A stretch of 47,797 bases of DNA, from NCBI RefSeq assembly GCF_902489635.1, contig NZ_CABUAN010000012.1, positions 1-47,797 on the forward strand, written 5' to 3'. A program made the position numbers and the translations under genes. Below the pieces are notes generated by a model. The model searched no databases. It worked only from the letters and a program-made list of their open reading frames with translations, and had not been told where the DNA came from. Positions 43,532-47,797 of this stretch are shown here, one piece after another. Within the stretch, counting starts at the first letter, position 1. The number at the start of each line of letters is the position of its first letter. This DNA is from an uncultured Porphyromonas sp. (lineage in GTDB: Bacteria; Bacteroidota; Bacteroidia; Bacteroidales; Porphyromonadaceae).

Positions 43532-45037
43532 ATGAAACGACTGAATACCCTATTTCTATCAGCAGCACTCGTGACGCTTGCCGCTGCTCCTGAGCTACGC
43601 GCTCAGACTACGGATGCCCCGACGACTGGCGAGAGCATCACGATAGAGGTCGCAGAGACTAAAGACAAGGAAATCAACATCGGTGCCTTTGCTCCAGCTG
43701 GTAACGCTTGGATCGACATCAATGGCGATGGTGTCTGCCAAAACAACGAGCGACTAGGACGAGACTCTGCACGCCCAGAGGACTATACAGACATTTACTA
43801 TATGGGGCCTGAGGTGCAGACCTTCGCCCTAGATGAAAACACCCGGGAGGTACATATCTATGGCGAGATCGAAGCTATTCGATTCGAAAATTCGTACACA
43901 CATACGGCTCCTATTAAGATAGACCTATCTAAGACAGCGACACTCAAGTTTATCAGGATCTATGAGTGTGAAGAGCTGGAGGATGTGACCTTCCCAACCC
44001 CAGAGAATAACATCTGCGAGGTCCTCACCATACAGTACACACCACTTCAGGAGCTTGACCTCTCAGGCTTTGAGACTCTGAAGGTGCTTGTAGCATCGTT
44101 TAACAAGCAGCTCAGAAGCGTCAAGCGGGATCGATGTGAGGATATGGAGGAGCTAGACTTCTCCTTTACGATGATCCCCTCTGTAGACTTGAGCCTCACA
44201 CCAGCACTCGCATCCCTCTACCTATGCAAGGCACAGCTCTCAGAGATCGATCTCACACCTACGCCAGACCTAGAGGAGCTATCTATCGGAGCGAACAATC
44301 TCACTAAGATAGACCTCAGCAAGACGCCAAACCTCACCTACCTAAGCATCTACGAAAACGAACTCAACGAGATAGACGTGACCCCTCTGGCCAATCTAGA
44401 GATCCTAGAGGTCGAGCAAAACAAGCTAACCAAGCTAGATCTGAGCAAAAATACAATCCTAGAGGAGCTTACGCTGCATCTCAACGAGATCACCTCACTA
44501 GACCTCTCTACGCTTGAGGAACTGCACTTCCTCTCTATCTATGAGAACAACATCTCAGAGCAGGCTATGCAGCAGATCATAGATAAGATGCCACAGTGCA
44601 AGAAGATGCCCGAAGGCGAGGGCGACGAGCTATGGGGAGCCCTCTACATCGTAAATACTAAGTCGCCAAAGGGCAATGTGTGCAACACCCTACAGGTTGC
44701 TAAGCTCAAGGAGATGGGCTGGACACCCTACGATGTCAATGGAGCTGACCCAGAGGACTTCATGCTCGCACCTGTCGAGTACGAGGGCTCAACGCCTACG
44801 CATGTGGCTACCCCAACAGGCTCAGACGAGCTACAGATCACCTGTACGCCGACGGCTATACGAGTAGAGGGACTGGCACCACGCACGGCAGTGACGCTCT
44901 TTGATGCTCAGGGACAGCTCCTGACGAGGGTCAACTCTCTGCGCTCTCCGATGGTACAGATCTCCCGTGAGGCACTCCCTGCAGGAGCCTATATTCTCAG
45001 CATCGCAGGCAAGAGTTACAAGGTAGTACTTGACTAA
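43532..45037 (+). CDS. Leucine-rich-repeat protein with T9SS sorting domain
   Basis: The 501-residue protein has a signal peptide (MKRLNTLFLSAALVTLAAAPELRAQ). Residues about 150-340 hold about eight or nine leucine-rich repeats of 21-22 residues, of the form L-x-x-L-x-I-x-x-N-x-L-T-K-I-D-L-S, like bacterial internalin/BspA-type repeats used for protein contacts. A C-terminal region (about 435-501) with RVEGLAPRTAVTLFDAQGQLL and LPAGAYILSI is a T9SS type A sorting domain. A terminator follows at 45119-45160, so it ends the three-gene group. Confidence 0.85.
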   Translation: MKRLNTLFLSAALVTLAAAPELRAQTTDAPTTGESITIEVAETKDKEINIGAFAPAGNAWIDINGDGVCQNNERLGRDSARPEDYTDIYYMGPEVQTFALDENTREVHIYGEIEAIRFENSYTHTAPIKIDLSKTATLKFIRIYECEELEDVTFPTPENNICEVLTIQYTPLQELDLSGFETLKVLVASFNKQLRSVKRDRCEDMEELDFSFTMIPSVDLSLTPALASLYLCKAQLSEIDLTPTPDLEELSIGANNLTKIDLSKTPNLTYLSIYENELNEIDVTPLANLEILEVEQNKLTKLDLSKNTILEELTLHLNEITSLDLSTLEELHFLSIYENNISEQAMQQIIDKMPQCKKMPEGEGDELWGALYIVNTKSPKGNVCNTLQVAKLKEMGWTPYDVNGADPEDFMLAPVEYEGSTPTHVATPTGSDELQITCTPTAIRVEGLAPRTAVTLFDAQGQLLTRVNSLRSPMVQISREALPAGAYILSIAGKSYKVVLD

Positions 45038-45118
45038 CGAACGGCCTGAGTAATCTCTGTACGCCGGCTGATGAGCCTCGCCTACGAGTGCCACATCGCC
45101 TAGGCGTACACAATACAG

Positions 45119-45160
45119 AGTACCCGATACTTGCTAGAGTTCTAGCACGTATCGGGTACT
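45119..45160 (+). terminator. Terminator after the leucine-rich-repeat gene
   Basis: AGTACCCGATAC and GTATCGGGTACT form a perfect 12-bp stem, extended by inner GCTAGA/TCTAGC pairing, followed by TTATTTT. Confidence 0.88.
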
Positions 45161-45189
45161 TTATTTTCATCTGTGGTGAAACTTAGGTG

Positions 45190-45214
45190 AGACTGTTGAC
45201 TTTTGCAACAGTCT
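45190..45214. repeat. Right-end hairpin of the AGACTGTTGCA repeat family
   Basis: AGACTGTTG, loop ACTTTTG, CAACAGTCT: identical to 34356-34380. The left part of the element is missing here. Confidence 0.8.
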
Positions 45215-45234
45215 TAGGTTAGGGTTCTATTTCG

Positions 45235-45269
45235 TAACTTTGCGCCACACGCTTAACCACAACAGGAGG
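45235..45269 (+). promoter_or_regulatory. -7 element and Shine-Dalgarno of the acyl-CoA ligase gene
   Basis: TAACTTTG at 45235-45242 matches TAnnTTTG. AGGAGG at 45264-45269 lies 8 bp before the ATG; such a strong ribosome-binding site is unusual in Bacteroidota, which rarely depend on it. Confidence 0.6.
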
Positions 45270-45277
45270 TAGCACCT

Positions 45278-46984
45278 ATGTATCCAGACAATCTCATCAA
45301 AGCCTACGAGGCGAGCTTCAGAGAGCACTTCCGACAGCCGGCTCTCTCGGACTATGCCACTGGCTACACCATATCTTATCGCGACTTAGCACTACAGATA
45401 GCGCACCTACACTACGTATATAAGGAGATCGGCATACAGCGCGGCGACCGCATCGCCCTGATGGGCGCCGACTCGGTCCACTGGTGCGTCATCTTCATGG
45501 CCACGATCACTTACGGTGCTGTGATCGTCCCGATATTGCAGGACTTCAACGTCGAGGACGCCAAGACAATCATCAATCATAGCGAGGCGAAGCTCCTCTT
45601 TATAGATGACCTCATCTTGGCGAAGCTCAATCCTGAGGAGGATCTCCCGATGGTGCAGACTATCTTTGACATCAAGAAGATCACGTGGCGCTATGCTCGC
45701 TCGGGCATGCCCTACGACTACAAGCGGCTTCTCCCCTTCGCCCCCTTTGTGGCACGCTTTTACCCCAAGGGATTTCGTCGTACCGACATTGTCTATCCCG
45801 AGGTGGGCAATGATGAATTGGTCGTGATCAACTACACCTCAGGGACGACTGGCTTTAGCAAGGGGGTACTGATCACTGCGGGCAATCTGGCGGGCAATGC
45901 CCTCTATGCGCAGAAGCTCGACCTTATGTATAGCGGCGAGCAGATCATCTGCTTCCTCCCGCTGGCACACACGTACAGTTGCGCCTTCAACATGCTCGCA
46001 GCCCTTTACATAGGCGTCCACACGCATATACTAGGCAAGGTGCCTTCGCCAAAGATCTTGATGAAAGCCTTTGCCGAGATACGCCCCGTGCTGATCATCT
46101 CCGTGCCGCTCATCTTGGAGAAAATCTACAAGCAGTCTATCGTGCCTGTCATAGAGCGCTCCACCATCAAGACATTCCTACGTATTCCGCTCCTACGCAA
46201 GCTGGTCTATCGAGTGATCCGCAAGAAGCTCACCGATGGGCTCGGGGGTAACTTCCGCGAGGTGATCGTCGGCGGGGCACCACTCTCTACGGAGGTCGCC
46301 GCCTTCCTACATCGTATCGGCTTCCCGCTCACCGTCGGCTACGGCATGACCGAGTGCGCTCCGCTCATCTCTTACAGCAACCATCGCCGCTGGGCGCCAC
46401 TCTCTGCGGGTCGCGCCCTGCCACACATGGAGATACGCATCGAGGTGCCAGAAGACTTTGACCAGCCCTTAGCTCCAGGCGTTGGTGAGATACAGGTACG
46501 CGGTGACAACGTCTGCCTCGGCTACAACAAGCTCCCCGAGATCAATAAGCACCTCTTCACCTCAGACGGCTGGATGCGTACGGGCGACCTAGGGCGTCTG
46601 GACAAGCGGGGCAATCTCTTTATCCTCGGTCGCTCCAAGACGATGATCCTAGGGGCTAATGGTCAAAACATCTACCCCGAAGAGATCGAGGCGAAGCTCA
46701 ATAACCTCCACTTTGTAGCGGAGAGTCTGGTCTATCAGAAGAGTGGACGTCTCGAGGCACTCGTCTATCCCGACGAACTGGCAGCCAAGCAGGCGGGGAT
46801 AACTATCGAAGAGGCGTGGGAGCAGATCAAAGATCAGCGTAAGCAGCTCAATGCTAAGCTAGGCTCCTACGAGATGGTGACTAAGTTCGTCCTGCAGAGG
46901 ACTCCCTTCATCAAGTCTCCCAAGCGCAGCATCAAGAGACACCTATATAAGGATGGCATTGAGGTGTCGCAGACCAATGGGTAG
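45278..46984 (+). CDS. Long-chain acyl-CoA ligase-like AMP-forming enzyme
   Basis: The 568-residue ANL-family enzyme should activate a fatty acid (or other carboxylate) via an acyl-adenylate to its CoA ester. It has the P-loop YTSGTTGFSKG (186-196), the A5 motif GYGMTECAPL, the hinge region LGRSKTMILGANGQNIYPEEIE, and a C-terminal lysine in IKSPKRSIKRHLY. It most resembles the FadD/long-chain type. The next gene overlaps its end by 8 bp. Confidence 0.86.
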   Translation: MYPDNLIKAYEASFREHFRQPALSDYATGYTISYRDLALQIAHLHYVYKEIGIQRGDRIALMGADSVHWCVIFMATITYGAVIVPILQDFNVEDAKTIINHSEAKLLFIDDLILAKLNPEEDLPMVQTIFDIKKITWRYARSGMPYDYKRLLPFAPFVARFYPKGFRRTDIVYPEVGNDELVVINYTSGTTGFSKGVLITAGNLAGNALYAQKLDLMYSGEQIICFLPLAHTYSCAFNMLAALYIGVHTHILGKVPSPKILMKAFAEIRPVLIISVPLILEKIYKQSIVPVIERSTIKTFLRIPLLRKLVYRVIRKKLTDGLGGNFREVIVGGAPLSTEVAAFLHRIGFPLTVGYGMTECAPLISYSNHRRWAPLSAGRALPHMEIRIEVPEDFDQPLAPGVGEIQVRGDNVCLGYNKLPEINKHLFTSDGWMRTGDLGRLDKRGNLFILGRSKTMILGANGQNIYPEEIEAKLNNLHFVAESLVYQKSGRLEALVYPDELAAKQAGITIEEAWEQIKDQRKQLNAKLGSYEMVTKFVLQRTPFIKSPKRSIKRHLYKDGIEVSQTNG

Positions 46985-47597
46985 CATCGCTGAGCCAACT
47001 TATCACATCGAGGGGACGCTTCGTCAGCTCCCTCTAGCGGACTATATGGCGGAGTACTTCGACCCAGATCGCTTCTTCGCCCTGTGCGAGCATTGTCCTA
47101 CGTACTTGACCAATTGGTCTTGCCCGCCCTTTGCCTTTGATGTGCGTGAGGCTCTGGAACGCTACCGCTATGCGCATATCCTCGTGCATCGTGTCACGCC
47201 TGACAAACAGTCGTGGGCGGCGTGTCTGCCTGATGAGGTGGGGGACTACTGCTTTCGCCTGATGGGTGCCGTGCGGGATCTGATTGATCCGCTCCTCTAT
47301 CAGCTAGAGCGACAGCATGCGGGGAGTCGGCTCTTTACGGCTGGTCGCTGTCGGCTCTGCCAGCCACAAGCCTGCACACGCAGTGCCGGCGATCCTTGCC
47401 GTCATCCCGACCAGATGCGTTCGTCGCTCGAGTCGTGGGGCTTCGACCTGAGTGGCACTACAGAGCGACTGGCTGGCATCCCAATGGTGTGGGGCCAGGA
47501 GGGGCATCCACCACGCTACCTCACCATGGTCTCGGCACTCCTCTCGGCGGAGCCAGTTCCTGCGGAGAGTTTTGAGAGATTAGTGGTTAGATATTAG
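46977..47597 (+). CDS. DUF2284-like cysteine-rich metal-binding protein
   Basis: The 206-residue soluble protein has two cysteine groups: C37, C40, C49 (CEHCPTYLTNWSCPP) and C125, C128, C133, C141 (CRLCQPQACTRSAGDPC). This fits DUF2284, a family of predicted metal- or Fe-S-binding proteins of unknown role in anaerobes. The frame is open from 46953, but the ATG at 46977 is preferred because it removes most of the overlap with the ligase gene. The 8-bp overlap suggests coupled translation. Confidence 0.8.
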   Translation: MGSIAEPTYHIEGTLRQLPLADYMAEYFDPDRFFALCEHCPTYLTNWSCPPFAFDVREALERYRYAHILVHRVTPDKQSWAACLPDEVGDYCFRLMGAVRDLIDPLLYQLERQHAGSRLFTAGRCRLCQPQACTRSAGDPCRHPDQMRSSLESWGFDLSGTTERLAGIPMVWGQEGHPPRYLTMVSALLSAEPVPAESFERLVVRY

Positions 47598-47640
47598 GGG
47601 GGCAATGTCGTAGCACAATGCGTCAGCCCTGGCTGAGGAA

Positions 47641-47797
47641 ATGTAACGTCGACTCGTTACAATAATTTAAGCCCGACTACATATCGAAACGAGGCTATGT
47701 CGGGGAAAAGTGATTTCCACGTGGATATTTCGAAATCTCCACGTGGAGAATTTTTATTTCCCAGGTAGGAAATAAAAAATTCCTCGGAGGAATCAAA
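47641..47797 (-). repeat. Phased palindrome array with conserved tail, copy A3 (inverted, cut by window end)
   Basis: Reading on the minus strand it matches copies A1 and A2. Palindrome centres are at 47720.5, 47742.5, 47764.5 and 47786; the box TAAATTATTGTA is at 47658-47669, again 51.5 bp from the nearest centre. It follows the DUF2284 gene, tail first. Confidence 0.9.

Noticed and set aside
45041..45110. TGTACGCC/GGCGTACA inverted pair after the leucine-rich-repeat gene as terminator
   Set aside because: The arms are about 40 bases apart; the hairpin at 45119-45160 with a T-run is a far better candidate.

Overview
The window looks like a chromosomal segment of a Bacteroidota bacterium, most likely a Porphyromonas or close relative. 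Evidence: several promoters of the Bacteroidota type (TTG, 19-21 bp, TAnnTTTG), a DUF4295 gene next to rpmG and rpmB, C-terminal sorting domains of the type IX secretion system (T9SS), a C10 (streptopain/PrtT-like) protease, a fused DAHP synthase-chorismate mutase, and short AMP-ligase-type MenE. No prophage, transposase, CRISPR array, rRNA or tRNA was recognised.

Layout. 1-5758 (+): dnaG, a holB-like clamp-loader gene, an acyltransferase-3 membrane protein, riboflavin synthase and a nitroreductase. 5819-15678 (-): a probable long operon reading DAHP synthase/chorismate mutase, folK-like, rel, menF, menD, menB, menC, menE. It joins chorismate supply to menaquinone synthesis, with a stringent-response enzyme in the middle. 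16567-22721 (+): a MacAB-TolC-like exporter with one ATPase, two different FtsX-type permeases, an adaptor and an outer-membrane factor. It is followed by a second ABC system (ATPase, permease, GntR regulator) to 24948. 25091-29292 (-): a three-gene proton-translocating transhydrogenase whose beta subunit carries three tandem NADP(H)-binding domains. 29484-34008 (-): a secreted protein of unknown function, pckA, a DUF6064-like membrane protein and a split ThrE-type exporter. 35067-35731 (-): rpmB, rpmG and a 50-residue DUF4295 gene. 36049-47597 (+): a T9SS-exported C10 protease, a glycosyltransferase, a cluster of three surface/secreted proteins (Ig-like lipoprotein, propeller-like protein, leucine-rich-repeat protein), an acyl-CoA ligase and a cysteine-rich DUF2284 protein.

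Two things stand out. First, PntB (25091-27673) has three nearly identical NADP(H)-binding domains joined by Ala/Pro/Ser-rich linkers, reminiscent of multiple lipoyl domains on an E2 swinging arm. Second, the intergenic DNA holds six arrays (1-180, 16031-16330, 21107-21274, 34618-34777, 40231-40413, 47717-47797) of short palindromes whose centres are almost always 21-22 bp apart, that is two DNA helical turns. The palindrome sequence changes from array to array (CCACGTGG; TTCC-N6-GGAA; TCCC-N6-GGGA; CTTCCGAAG) while symmetry and spacing are kept. Three arrays share a conserved tail, and one of these lies directly upstream of dnaG. Smaller repeat families also occur: heptanucleotide arrays, a MITE-like element with AGACTGTTGCA ends, and a REP-like inverted repeat.

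All identifications come from reading the sequence and family knowledge; no database search was run.
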